This document shows positions 28,670-37,022 of a stretch of DNA of 64,000 nt, in pieces; within the stretch, counting starts at the first letter, position 1, and the number at the start of each line of letters is the position of its first letter. Origin of the DNA: Marisalimonas sp016777705 (GTDB taxonomy: Bacteria > Pseudomonadota > Alphaproteobacteria > Puniceispirillales > Marisalimonadaceae). The stretch is taken from assembly GCF_047717795.1 (NCBI RefSeq), contig NZ_CP159808.1, forward strand, positions 1,054,001 to 1,118,000, in the 5' to 3' direction. Under the pieces are notes generated by a model. That model worked only from the letters and a program-made list of their open reading frames with translations. It was not told where the DNA came from and ran no database searches. A program made the translations under genes and the position numbers.

Positions 28670-31063
28670 TTAAATTTTATTCATTGATTTTAATATTTTT
28701 TCTGGCGTTATAGGTTGTGATGTTACTTCGGAGCCAACTTTTCCTAACGCATTATTAATAGCATTCATTATTACAGCAGGTGCACCTCCTGTACCTGCTT
28801 CACCAGCTCCTTTAGCTCCAATGATACTCCTGCCAGAATTGGTTGTAACATGATCAACTATAATATCAGGCATTTCGTAAGCCATAGGAACTAAGTAGTC
28901 AGCCATTGTAGCATTTTGCATATTACCTTGATCATCATAAACACATTCTTCAAAAAGAGCTCCACCTATCCCTTGGACAACTCCTCCTTTTATTTGCTCT
29001 TCAACTAATTTAGGGTTAATTTGAGTACCACAATCTTCTACAGCCCAAAATTTATTAATCTTAACTATACCAGTATCTTGATCAATCGATACATGACACC
29101 CCATAGCACTATTAGTAAAAACAAATGGTATTCCCTCTATTAAAAAACTAGCTGTAGCTAAAAGTTCGGGATTGGTACCCTTAGGTATCTCATGCCCCCT
29201 GTAATAAACTGTTTCAGCTAATTTTTGAAGAGAGATACCCTCCTCTCCGTTTTTTCTAATAACTACGTTACTTTCAATATCTAAAGTATCCTTATTAGTT
29301 TGCATGATTGCAGCAGCAATATCTAAAATATTGTTTTTAAGAGTTCTTGCTGCCTTTAAAACAGCTTCTCCGCCTATTCCTGCCCCTCTAGAAGCCCATG
29401 TTCCACCTCCATATGGAGTTGCATCAGTATCGCCTAAAGTAACTCTCACAGTATCCATTGAAACGCCTAACTGGTCTGCAGCAATTTGTTTCATAATAGC
29501 TTCTGTTCCTTGACCTTGTTCAGTAATTGAAGAAGATAGGTGAATTGCTCCGGAACCTTCAAGTCTAATTGAAGCTCCGTCCTGAGACGATATATGAGCG
29601 CCCCCTACTCCGTAAAATAAGGGACTTGGATTTGTTACTTCACACATAGCTATTACACCATATCCTGTTAAAACCCCATTAGCTAAATCGTCTTCCTTTT
29701 GTTTTTCAATCTCATCAATATTCATCATTCCAAGCAATTTATCCATTGAAGCTTGATGAGACAAATCTTCTAATGGGACACCAGAAGGACATTTATTAGG
29801 ATAAGCGTTATCTGGTATAAAATTAATCTTTCTAATTTTATCAAGACTTAAACCAATTTTTGTTGCAGCTTTATCAATTAATGCTTCAGTAATAGCTACT
29901 GCAATAGGGTGACCAACTGCTCTATATTGGCACATTGGAGTTTTATTTTGAAAAACAACTGTACCTACTGCTTTATAATTTGGAATAATATAGGGAGCAC
30001 CAGATAAATTCAAAACTTGATTTGTTTCAATGGCTGACGTTCTTGGATACATACTAAATGGACCTATACCACTCAAGTCATTTATTTCCATTGCTAATAT
30101 TTTGCCTTGTTTATCAACTCCTAATTTTCCACTAATTTTATGACAACGCGCATGAATATCTGTTGTAAAACTCTCTAATCTATCTGCAATAAACTTTATT
30201 GGGCGCCCTAGTTTTTTTGAAATGGCTGCCACAGCCATTTCATCAGGATAAACATGGACTTTAATGCCAAAAGAGCCACCGACATCTCTACTAACAATTC
30301 TTACTAAACCTTCGTTAACGTCTAAGTGTTTAGCTATAATATGTTGCATCATATGCGGGGCTTGGCCGTTATGATAAATTGTCATTTTTGTTTCAGCTTT
30401 ATTCCAATCAGCAACAATACCCCTCGATTCTAGGGTAACACCTGTATGTCTAGCAAAATCGAGAGTTGTTTCTACTACCTCGTGAGATTCCTCAAAAGCC
30501 TTAACCACGTCACCTTGATTGACTGTTCTTGTCCAAAAAAGATTGTTTCCAAGCTCAGGATGAATAATGACGGCATTTTCATCTAGAGCGGTTTCCATGT
30601 CTACTTGCGCATCTTTTTCTTCCCAATCAACTTCAATAAGCTCTAATGCATCTTCTGCCTGAGCTCTATTATTTGCTATGACAACAGCAATAGGCTCACC
30701 TTGCCATCTTGCAACTTTCTTAGCTAATGGTGTTTGCTCAGGGGATCTCATTTCACCTAAATGGCCTAATGTTCCAACCCAAGGCTTACAAAATTCGTCT
30801 ATTTCCTTAGCTGTATATATATCAAATACGCCTGAAGATTTTTTTGCTTCATCAACATTTATTGATTTAATATCAGCATGAGCAAAAGGAGATCTTAAAA
30901 AAGCTACATGAAGCATTCTAGGTAGGACTAAATCATCAACAAATTGTCCTCCACCTTCTAGGTGTTTTTTAGCATTTTCCCGAGGCAAACTTCTTCCAAT
31001 ATATGAATTGGGTCTATCTAAAGAACCTAATTTTGGATTTTGGTTTACTTTCATATCATCCAT
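28670..31063 (-). CDS. Molybdenum hydroxylase large subunit (xanthine dehydrogenase/CoxL family)
   Basis: A 797-residue catalytic subunit binding the molybdopterin-cytosine-dinucleotide type cofactor in the family. It shows VGGSFGIK (261-268), GQGTEAIMKQIAADQ in the second half, and the catalytic Glu at about E755 in GAKGAGEAGTGG. The active-site loop reads QYRAVGHP (379-386) where form I CO dehydrogenases have AYRCSFR and form II enzymes AYRGAGR. It is therefore not a CO dehydrogenase of form I, and its substrate is probably an aldehyde or heterocycle. It ends an operon ordered medium, small, large subunit. Confidence 0.92.
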   Translation of the reverse strand: MDDMKVNQNPKLGSLDRPNSYIGRSLPRENAKKHLEGGGQFVDDLVLPRMLHVAFLRSPFAHADIKSINVDEAKKSSGVFDIYTAKEIDEFCKPWVGTLGHLGEMRSPEQTPLAKKVARWQGEPIAVVIANNRAQAEDALELIEVDWEEKDAQVDMETALDENAVIIHPELGNNLFWTRTVNQGDVVKAFEESHEVVETTLDFARHTGVTLESRGIVADWNKAETKMTIYHNGQAPHMMQHIIAKHLDVNEGLVRIVSRDVGGSFGIKVHVYPDEMAVAAISKKLGRPIKFIADRLESFTTDIHARCHKISGKLGVDKQGKILAMEINDLSGIGPFSMYPRTSAIETNQVLNLSGAPYIIPNYKAVGTVVFQNKTPMCQYRAVGHPIAVAITEALIDKAATKIGLSLDKIRKINFIPDNAYPNKCPSGVPLEDLSHQASMDKLLGMMNIDEIEKQKEDDLANGVLTGYGVIAMCEVTNPSPLFYGVGGAHISSQDGASIRLEGSGAIHLSSSITEQGQGTEAIMKQIAADQLGVSMDTVRVTLGDTDATPYGGGTWASRGAGIGGEAVLKAARTLKNNILDIAAAIMQTNKDTLDIESNVVIRKNGEEGISLQKLAETVYYRGHEIPKGTNPELLATASFLIEGIPFVFTNSAMGCHVSIDQDTGIVKINKFWAVEDCGTQINPKLVEEQIKGGVVQGIGGALFEECVYDDQGNMQNATMADYLVPMAYEMPDIIVDHVTTNSGRSIIGAKGAGEAGTGGAPAVIMNAINNALGKVGSEVTSQPITPEKILKSMNKI

Positions 31064-31073
31064 TTTCTACACC

Positions 31074-31550
31074 TTAATTAATTTCGTTAATAGACTCTTC
31101 AATTGCATCAACAATTGATTGATAACCAGTGCATCTACAATAGTTTCCAGAAATTTCTGACCTTATTTCATCTCTAGAAAGTTTTTTCTTAGACGATATT
31201 ATTTCTTTAGTTGTCATAAGCATACCAGGAGAACAAAAACCACACTGAAAAGCATTATGTTTTAAAAAATTATTTTTAACTTTCTCCATTACATCGTCAT
31301 CAAAGCCCTCTACCGTAGTTATAGAAGAACCGTTTGCTTGTGAGGCGAGAATAAGACATGACCTTACTGCTTTACCATCCATTTCAATTGTACATGCCCC
31401 ACATGCTCCTTGTTCACAGCCTAAATGTGTACCAGTTAAACCTTGAGACCTTAAATAATCAGCTAAATGTTGCCTTGCTGGCACAGTTACATTATCAAAC
31501 CTCTCTCCATTTACTGAAAAAGATATGTTAATAGAGTTTTTAATTGACAT
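31074..31550 (-). CDS. Molybdenum hydroxylase small subunit, two [2Fe-2S] clusters
   Basis: A 158-residue electron-transfer subunit. The plant-ferredoxin-type cluster is bound by C45, C50, C53 and C65 (CEQGACGAC...C). The second cluster is bound by C103, C106, C138 and C140 (CGFC and CRC). All eight ligands are present and the length is normal. It sits between the FAD and catalytic subunit genes, 10 bases before the latter, and directly abuts the FAD subunit gene, so subunits are expected in equal amounts. Confidence 0.95.
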   Translation of the reverse strand: MSIKNSINISFSVNGERFDNVTVPARQHLADYLRSQGLTGTHLGCEQGACGACTIEMDGKAVRSCLILASQANGSSITTVEGFDDDVMEKVKNNFLKHNAFQCGFCSPGMLMTTKEIISSKKKLSRDEIRSEISGNYCRCTGYQSIVDAIEESINEIN

Positions 31551-32393
31551 TTAATCCTCCAACTTTTTCAAAATTTTACCAATAAGTATTGTTGCTAAAT
31601 GCAATTTCATTGATGCACTGCTATTTAAATCACCCGCAAAATCTATTTCTGAGGACAATGATTTCTTTAATGAAGAGTAATCATAACCACTTTTAACAAC
31701 TAATTCAGAAGTATTGAATGTTAAATTTGGCCTATCACCCGTTGCAAAGAATACTAAAGTTAAATTTTCAATCACAGATTGGTTAATTAGTACTTTTGCA
31801 ATTAATCCAGCCATAGCATAATCACCATGACGACGACACACTTCTTCAAACACAATTTTTTCGTTACTTTTTAAAAGAGGATAATTTATTCCAACAAGAA
31901 TTTCATCTGGTTGTATGTCAGTTTCAAATAACCCTAGATAAAAGTCATTAGCATCAACGGATCTGTTCCCATTTAAGCCTGATAAGATAATTTTTGCATT
32001 ATTAGCAACCGCAAAAGCTGGTAATTCAGCAGCTGGGTCACCATAGGCGATACTTCCACCATGTGTTCCCTTGTTTCTAATTGCAGGATGAGCAACCATT
32101 TTTAATATTTCAATTAAAGAAGGAAAGTTTTCCTTAATAATTGAGTTGTCCATTACTTGGTTATGAGTTGCCAAGGCACCAATATAAATTGAATTATCAT
32201 CCAACTTTATCTCACTTAAATCCTTTAATTTAGATATGTCTATTAAACAAGAAGGACTTGAAAGCCTCATGTTAAGAGCTGGCAACAGTGATTGACCGCC
32301 TGCAAGAATAACTGCTTCATCATCTTGAGATTTAAATTTTATTGCATCTGACAGAGATTTAGCTTCGTAATAAGAAAAATCTGGTGCTTTCAT
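31551..32393 (-). CDS. Molybdenum hydroxylase medium subunit, FAD-binding
   Basis: A 280-residue FAD subunit that passes electrons from the iron-sulfur clusters to the outside acceptor. FAD-binding motifs are AGGQSLLPALNMRL (from 31) and GTHGGSIAYGDPAAELP (109-125), both close to the family consensus. It is the first gene of the three-gene operon. The 172-base divergent spacer upstream carries two palindromes. No XdhC or MoaA-like maturation genes are nearby, so cofactor insertion must be provided from elsewhere. Confidence 0.94.
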   Translation of the reverse strand: MKAPDFSYYEAKSLSDAIKFKSQDDEAVILAGGQSLLPALNMRLSSPSCLIDISKLKDLSEIKLDDNSIYIGALATHNQVMDNSIIKENFPSLIEILKMVAHPAIRNKGTHGGSIAYGDPAAELPAFAVANNAKIILSGLNGNRSVDANDFYLGLFETDIQPDEILVGINYPLLKSNEKIVFEEVCRRHGDYAMAGLIAKVLINQSVIENLTLVFFATGDRPNLTFNTSELVVKSGYDYSSLKKSLSSEIDFAGDLNSSASMKLHLATILIGKILKKLED

Positions 32394-32462
32394 TTTTATA
32401 TGACCCTTTAGATTATAATACTTAACAGTTAATCACTAATTATAATCTGTATCAATAATTAT

Positions 32463-32500
32463 TAAATCATATTTAATGATTTATATTATTGAATAATATA
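32463..32500. promoter_or_regulatory. Two abutting palindromes in the divergent hydroxylase/OsmC spacer
   Basis: TAAATCAT-attta-ATGATTTA (32463-32483) overlaps by two bases a 19-base perfect palindrome, TATATTATT-g-AATAATATA (32482-32500). They lie midway between the divergent starts at 32393 and 32566. They could be operator sites controlling both directions, but the sequence is almost pure A/T, where chance palindromes are common. Confidence 0.3.
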
Positions 32501-32565
32501 ATTTTATATGTCTTATAAATGTATTAAATTAAATAATTAACTAATTATTAATAGAGGTCTTTGAA

Positions 32566-33015
32566 ATGAGTGAAAACGTAGTACATATGAAATTAGAAGG
32601 TTCTTCTAAAAGCCACTCTAGAGCTGATATAATCGCTAGAGACGTTGAAAGTGTAATTGATGAACCTGTTGCTAGGGGAGGAACAAACCTTGGCTTGTCG
32701 CCTACGGAAACACTCATGTCCTCACTTATTGGCTGCACTAACGTAATCACCCACAGAATAATGGAAAAAATGGGTTTCAAAATTAATAGTTTAGATATCA
32801 AATCTAAAACTTTGTTTAATAAAGACGGCGTAAGTCTAATACAGGAGGTTGAAGTACCATTTCCTGAGATAACTCTGGATATTGCAATTTCTACAAACGC
32901 ATCAGAAAGCGACTTAGTTGAAGTTCAAAAACAATTAGCTATGTACTGCCCTATAGCTAAAGTCATTAGAAACAGTGGTACTGTCATAAATGAAAATTGG
33001 AATAAAATAGATTAA
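32566..33015 (+). CDS. OsmC-family protein (second copy)
   Basis: A 149-residue OsmC/Ohr-fold protein with the canonical thiol pair C57 (LIGCTNV) and C128 (MYCPIAK) and the LGLSPTETL helix start expected of the family. It is a closer match to the classic OsmC pattern than the gene at 28190. An AGAGG site precedes the ATG. It is divergent from the molybdenum hydroxylase operon and followed after 8 bases by the PuuE-like deacetylase gene. A role in detoxifying hydroperoxides made by the flavin/molybdenum enzymes is possible. Confidence 0.85.
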   Translation: MSENVVHMKLEGSSKSHSRADIIARDVESVIDEPVARGGTNLGLSPTETLMSSLIGCTNVITHRIMEKMGFKINSLDIKSKTLFNKDGVSLIQEVEVPFPEITLDIAISTNASESDLVEVQKQLAMYCPIAKVIRNSGTVINENWNKID

Positions 33016-33023
33016 GGTGATAT

Positions 33024-33899
33024 ATGAACCGTAGGGACAGATTACATCATCAACCTATTATTAACAGACCTAAATTATTACTCAAAAATAATAAAAAAAT
33101 AATCTTATGGGTGATTGTAAATTTAGAAGTATGGGACCCAGACTTACCTCAACCTAGAAATATTCTTCCACCTCCTATGAATGTCCCGATGTTACCAGAT
33201 TTACCTAATTGGTCGTGGCATGAATATGGTATGAGAGTGGGCTTTTGGAGAATATTAAAGGCTTTACAAGAAAGACAAATATCTTCAACTTTAGCCTTAA
33301 ATGCAACTGTTGTAGACTATTATCCTGAAACTGTAGAGGCAGCCATAAAAGCCAATTGGGAACCCATGGGTCATGGTTATATTCAAAGGCCAATGCATAA
33401 AGTTGATAATCAATTTGTCGATATTAAATCAGCAATAGATAAAATAGAAAATTTCACTAAAGAAGAAGTAATTGGCTGGGAGAGCCCAGGTTTAACTGAA
33501 ACTGACGATACATTAGATATTTTATCAGAACATGGGATAAAATATACGGCAAATTGGCCTGTTGATGACCTTCCACAAGACTTAAAAGTAAAAAGTGGAA
33601 AGAGAATGATAACACTTCCCTATCCTATTGAAATCAATGATGTTGTAATGACATCTGTTCAAGTTCATAAATCTGATGAAATCTTTACAAGAGGTAAATT
33701 ACAATTTGATAGACTTTACCAAGAAGCTGATGAAAACGTTAAAATTATGGCTATTAGCGTTCATCCGTATTTAACAGGTGTTCCTCATAGAATATCATTT
33801 TTTGAACAATTGTTAGATTATATTATAAAACATCAAGATGTTGAGATCATGACTGGTAAAGATATCTATAATTGGTATACAGCACAAGTTCCTAAATAA
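33024..33899 (+). CDS. Polysaccharide-deacetylase-fold hydrolase, PuuE-like
   Basis: A 291-residue NodB-fold hydrolase resembling the metal-independent allantoinase PuuE rather than sugar deacetylases. The usual metal-binding TFDDG is absent; the first strand reads IVNLEVWD with E35. Likely active-site residues are H117 (MGHGY), H247 (SVHPYL) and H255. It shares the family-wide ILPPP and YGMRVG segments with the gene at 55211, which has the same residue positions. Amide or ureide C-N bond hydrolysis is expected. It follows the second OsmC gene by 8 bases. Confidence 0.8.
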   Translation: MNRRDRLHHQPIINRPKLLLKNNKKIILWVIVNLEVWDPDLPQPRNILPPPMNVPMLPDLPNWSWHEYGMRVGFWRILKALQERQISSTLALNATVVDYYPETVEAAIKANWEPMGHGYIQRPMHKVDNQFVDIKSAIDKIENFTKEEVIGWESPGLTETDDTLDILSEHGIKYTANWPVDDLPQDLKVKSGKRMITLPYPIEINDVVMTSVQVHKSDEIFTRGKLQFDRLYQEADENVKIMAISVHPYLTGVPHRISFFEQLLDYIIKHQDVEIMTGKDIYNWYTAQVPK

Positions 33900-33904
33900 T
33901 TAAA

Positions 33905-34639
33905 TTACAAAATTATTTTATAATACAACCTTCCTAAATTTTCTCTTATAAAAATTGACGTTTTCTCTAATGCTTTCACTGTTGGTAATAATTCTAAAAC
34001 AGTAAAATTTCTATTTTGCGCCCTGAAATCAACAGGAAATGGAGTTACATTAAAACCCTGCTTTTCAAAAAGATATTTGGATCTATGCATATGAAAAGCT
34101 GACGTAACAAGCACAATAGATGAATTAACTGGAATAACCTTAGTCACAGCAATGCTTTCTTCATAAGTATTTTTAACTTTAGTTGTAACTAATATTTGAT
34201 CGGAAACACCCAAGGAAATTGCTTTGTCTTTAAGAATATAACCTTCAGGTTTCCAATTTTCTGTCCACGGCAATTGTCCAGCTGTGAATATTAATTTATC
34301 TGATTTTTTTTGTTTAATTAAATCTATTCCTGCAAAAAACCTGTCTGGGTCTGAAAACTCATAAGTAGAGTAATTCTTATCTCCTACTTGATGTATCATT
34401 CCACTTAAAACCACGACTGCGTCATTTTCTTTAATTAAATTTATAGGAATGGGCTTATATGGATACTCTAATTGCTTTGTAAGATAATTGCTTACATATG
34501 GATTTGAAGAAATTAGCAGTATTGATAAACTGAAAAAAACAAAAGTTTTTTTTCTATAAATAAAAAATAGAATTAATAATACTAAAGAAATTCCCAACGG
34601 AGATAGAAAAAAAGGTAATATTTTATGTAAATAGATCAT
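33905..34639 (-). CDS. YdcF/ElyC/SanA-family membrane protein (DUF218)
   Basis: A 244-residue inner-membrane protein with two N-terminal hydrophobic segments (about 10-28 and 30-46) and a periplasmic DUF218 domain. Typical elements are AVVVLSGMI near residue 75, FTAGQLPW near 118 and VTSAFHMHRS near 180. ElyC-type members affect envelope polymer (peptidoglycan or enterobacterial antigen) metabolism. It lies at the downstream end of the phosphate gene block, 55 bases after phoB, and may be read through from it. Confidence 0.82.
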   Translation of the reverse strand: MIYLHKILPFFLSPLGISLVLLILFFIYRKKTFVFFSLSILLISSNPYVSNYLTKQLEYPYKPIPINLIKENDAVVVLSGMIHQVGDKNYSTYEFSDPDRFFAGIDLIKQKKSDKLIFTAGQLPWTENWKPEGYILKDKAISLGVSDQILVTTKVKNTYEESIAVTKVIPVNSSIVLVTSAFHMHRSKYLFEKQGFNVTPFPVDFRAQNRNFTVLELLPTVKALEKTSIFIRENLGRLYYKIIL

Positions 34640-34694
34640 TCATTTAACTTTTAAAATACTAAATATTTATGAAAATTTTATAAATTGCAATCAT

Positions 34695-35396
34695 CTAAAT
34701 AATTTTATTTGTTAACAAACTATAGCCACCATCTCTAACTGTTCTGATAGGGTCCTCATTATTTTCTGATTTAGATTTAATAGCCTTTCTAAGTCTGCTC
34801 ATATGGACATCAACTGTTCTTTCTTCAACATAAACTCCATGCCCCCAAACAAGATCTAAAAGTTTGCTCCTTGAAAATACATGTCCAGGTCGCTCCATTA
34901 ATAAATATAATAATTTAAATTCTTTAGGGCCTAATTTAACATTCTTATTATTAAAAGTTACTATCATTTCAGTTAAAGATAGTTTTAATTTACCATGTTC
35001 CAAAACCTCATTAATTAAACCAGGTCTGGATCTCCTTAAAAGAGCATTTACTCTTGAAATTAATTCCTTTGGAGAAAATGGTTTAGATATATAGTCATCT
35101 GCCCCTGTGTCCAAACCTAATGACTTGTCAGAGTCTTCACTTCTAGCACTTAATATAATTATTGGCAGTTGTTTAGTTTCAGCTCTAGACCTCAAAGATC
35201 TACAAAGATCAATGCCAGACATATTTGGCATCATCCAATCTAAAATAACTAAATCTGGAGAATTTTCTTCTATTAACTCTAGAGCCTCTTCTCCGTTTCT
35301 TGCTTTTATACAAATAAAACCAGAACTTTTAAGGTTAAAGGCCATTAACTCTAACTGATTAGGTTCATCGTCAGCTATTAAAATTTTAATTTCCAT
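34695..35396 (-). CDS. phoB: Phosphate regulon response regulator PhoB
   Basis: A 233-residue OmpR/PhoB-class regulator. The receiver domain has acidic residues D10/D11, the phosphorylation site D53 (LDWMMP), and K105 (SKPF). The C-terminal winged helix carries the PhoB-like LLYLLMERPGHVFSRSKLLDLVWG and ERTVDVHMSRLRKAI segments. It is the only DNA-binding regulator I found in the window. It follows pit by 93 bases, and its kinase is three genes upstream. Phosphate control is inferred from the family plus the adjacent pit gene and kinase. Confidence 0.9.
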   Translation of the reverse strand: MEIKILIADDEPNQLELMAFNLKSSGFICIKARNGEEALELIEENSPDLVILDWMMPNMSGIDLCRSLRSRAETKQLPIIILSARSEDSDKSLGLDTGADDYISKPFSPKELISRVNALLRRSRPGLINEVLEHGKLKLSLTEMIVTFNNKNVKLGPKEFKLLYLLMERPGHVFSRSKLLDLVWGHGVYVEERTVDVHMSRLRKAIKSKSENNEDPIRTVRDGGYSLLTNKII

Positions 35397-35489
35397 TATT
35401 TATATGTTTTCAATAAAAATTAAATTTAAAACAATTTAAGTAAATATTTAAACTATAGTAAAAAATAATATTAAATATAAGTTTTATAA

Positions 35490-36932
35490 TTAAAAAGCAG
35501 TAATACTAAATAAATAATAAATAGAACCAGCTAGAGTGGCAGATGCTGGAACCGTTACAATCCAAGCAGCAGCTATTGAAAATAAGAAATTTCTTCTAAC
35601 TAATTTTCTTTTCGATTTTGATTTATTTGATTTAGAAGGATTTTCGAGAAACTCTCTTAAAAAACCAATACCAAAAATCGCTCCAATGGCTATATGGGTT
35701 GAGCTAACAGGTAATCCTAGTGTTGTTGCTATTAAAACAGTAATTGCTGATGATAATGCTACACAATATGCCCTAGGAGCATTTAACCTAGTTATTTTTT
35801 GCCCAACAGTATTTATTAATTTAGGCCCAAATAATAACAAACCAAGCGCAATACCAATTGCACCAATTGTCATAACCCAAAGTGGAATTGAGACTTTAGA
35901 AGCTACACTACCTCCTTCTGATAATGTACTCACAATAGCTGCAAGTGGTCCAACAGCATTTGCTACGTCATTTGCACCATGCGCAAAACAAAGAAGAGCT
36001 ACACCAAATAATAAAGGTAAATGAAAAAGTTTATAAATATCTTCTTTTTTATTTTCTAAAGAACTTACTTTATTAGTAATAAATGGTTTTGATAAAAAAT
36101 ATGCAATACTCATAAATACTGGTGTGTAAATAAAAACCTCATTAGTACTAAATTTATATATTTTTTTAAGTCCCTTCAAAGCCATATAAGCTGTAAAAGC
36201 ACCTGCCATCAAAGATATTAAAATTGGTACCCATGTTTTTGCAGCATTTTTCTTATCTTTAACATTAAGAATTTTAATTTGTATTATATATAAGAGAAAA
36301 GCTGCAACAATGCCTCCAAATACAGGCGATATTACCCAACTAGCAGCTATAGCAGCCATTGTACCCCAATTCACAATAGATAGCCCTGCTACCGTTAAGC
36401 CAGCACCTAAAATCCCACCTACTATTGAATGTGTTGTTGATACAGGTGAATTAAAAAAAGTTGCAAGATTTATCCATAATGCGGCTGCTAATAAAGCGCT
36501 CAGCATTAAATATCTAAAATTAGTAACTGAAACATCAGTTCCTGGTGAGATAATACCCTTAGAGACAGTGCTTACAACATCACCGCCTGCTAACAAAGCT
36601 CCCGAGCTTTCACATACAGCAGCAATTAAAACCGCCGTTCCCACTGTAATAACTTTACCTCCAACAGCAGGTCCCATATTATTGGCAACGTCATTGGCAC
36701 CAATATTTAAAGCCATGTAACCGCCAATAATAGCTGCTGCGACTAAGATAAAAGTTTGTTCACTTCCAAGAGACACAAATTGTTCTACTAAAACAGCTAC
36801 TAGAACCAAGAAAATTGCTGCAACACCAAGTAGAATTAAAAATTTCTTTTGTTCAACCAATTTTCCTTGTGAATATGCCAACCTTCTTAGGTCATTAACG
36901 TAACGATAATCCGTATTTTCTTTTTTAACCAT
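35490..36932 (-). CDS. pit: PiT-family inorganic phosphate transporter
   Basis: A 480-residue membrane symporter (H+ or Na+ coupled) with the duplicated PiT signature: GANDVANNMGPAVGG at 78-92 and HGANDVANAVGPLAA near 320. A short soluble N-terminal extension precedes the first membrane helix near residue 33. PiT transporters do not exclude arsenate well, which gives meaning to the arsenate-export genes nearby. A Pho-box-like repeat lies 47-64 bases before the start, so it may be PhoB-controlled. No PstSCAB or PhoU gene is seen in the window. Confidence 0.93.
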   Translation of the reverse strand: MVKKENTDYRYVNDLRRLAYSQGKLVEQKKFLILLGVAAIFLVLVAVLVEQFVSLGSEQTFILVAAAIIGGYMALNIGANDVANNMGPAVGGKVITVGTAVLIAAVCESSGALLAGGDVVSTVSKGIISPGTDVSVTNFRYLMLSALLAAALWINLATFFNSPVSTTHSIVGGILGAGLTVAGLSIVNWGTMAAIAASWVISPVFGGIVAAFLLYIIQIKILNVKDKKNAAKTWVPILISLMAGAFTAYMALKGLKKIYKFSTNEVFIYTPVFMSIAYFLSKPFITNKVSSLENKKEDIYKLFHLPLLFGVALLCFAHGANDVANAVGPLAAIVSTLSEGGSVASKVSIPLWVMTIGAIGIALGLLLFGPKLINTVGQKITRLNAPRAYCVALSSAITVLIATTLGLPVSSTHIAIGAIFGIGFLREFLENPSKSNKSKSKRKLVRRNFLFSIAAAWIVTVPASATLAGSIYYLFSITAF

Positions 36933-36978
36933 AATAAGCCCACATAAAATTAATATTTGTGTTGAATAATTTACAAAT

Positions 36979-36996
36979 GTTACAGTTTTATTACAT
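36979..36996 (-). promoter_or_regulatory. Pho-box-like direct repeat before pit
   Basis: On the minus strand the sequence reads ATGTAAT-AAAA-CTGTAAC: two 7-base half sites spaced by four A/T bases, the 11-base period of the PhoB box (consensus CTGTCAT-N4-CTGTCAT). The C of TGTCA is A in both halves. It sits 47-64 bases upstream of the pit ATG. Position and spacing fit; the base mismatches keep confidence moderate. Confidence 0.45.
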
Positions 36997-37022
36997 TATA
37001 AAATATTATAAAAAATAAAATT

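Noticed and set aside
28670..31063. Calling the large subunit a carbon monoxide dehydrogenase.
   Set aside because: The active-site loop lacks the AYRCSFR sequence needed for form I CO oxidation, and no cox accessory genes are present.
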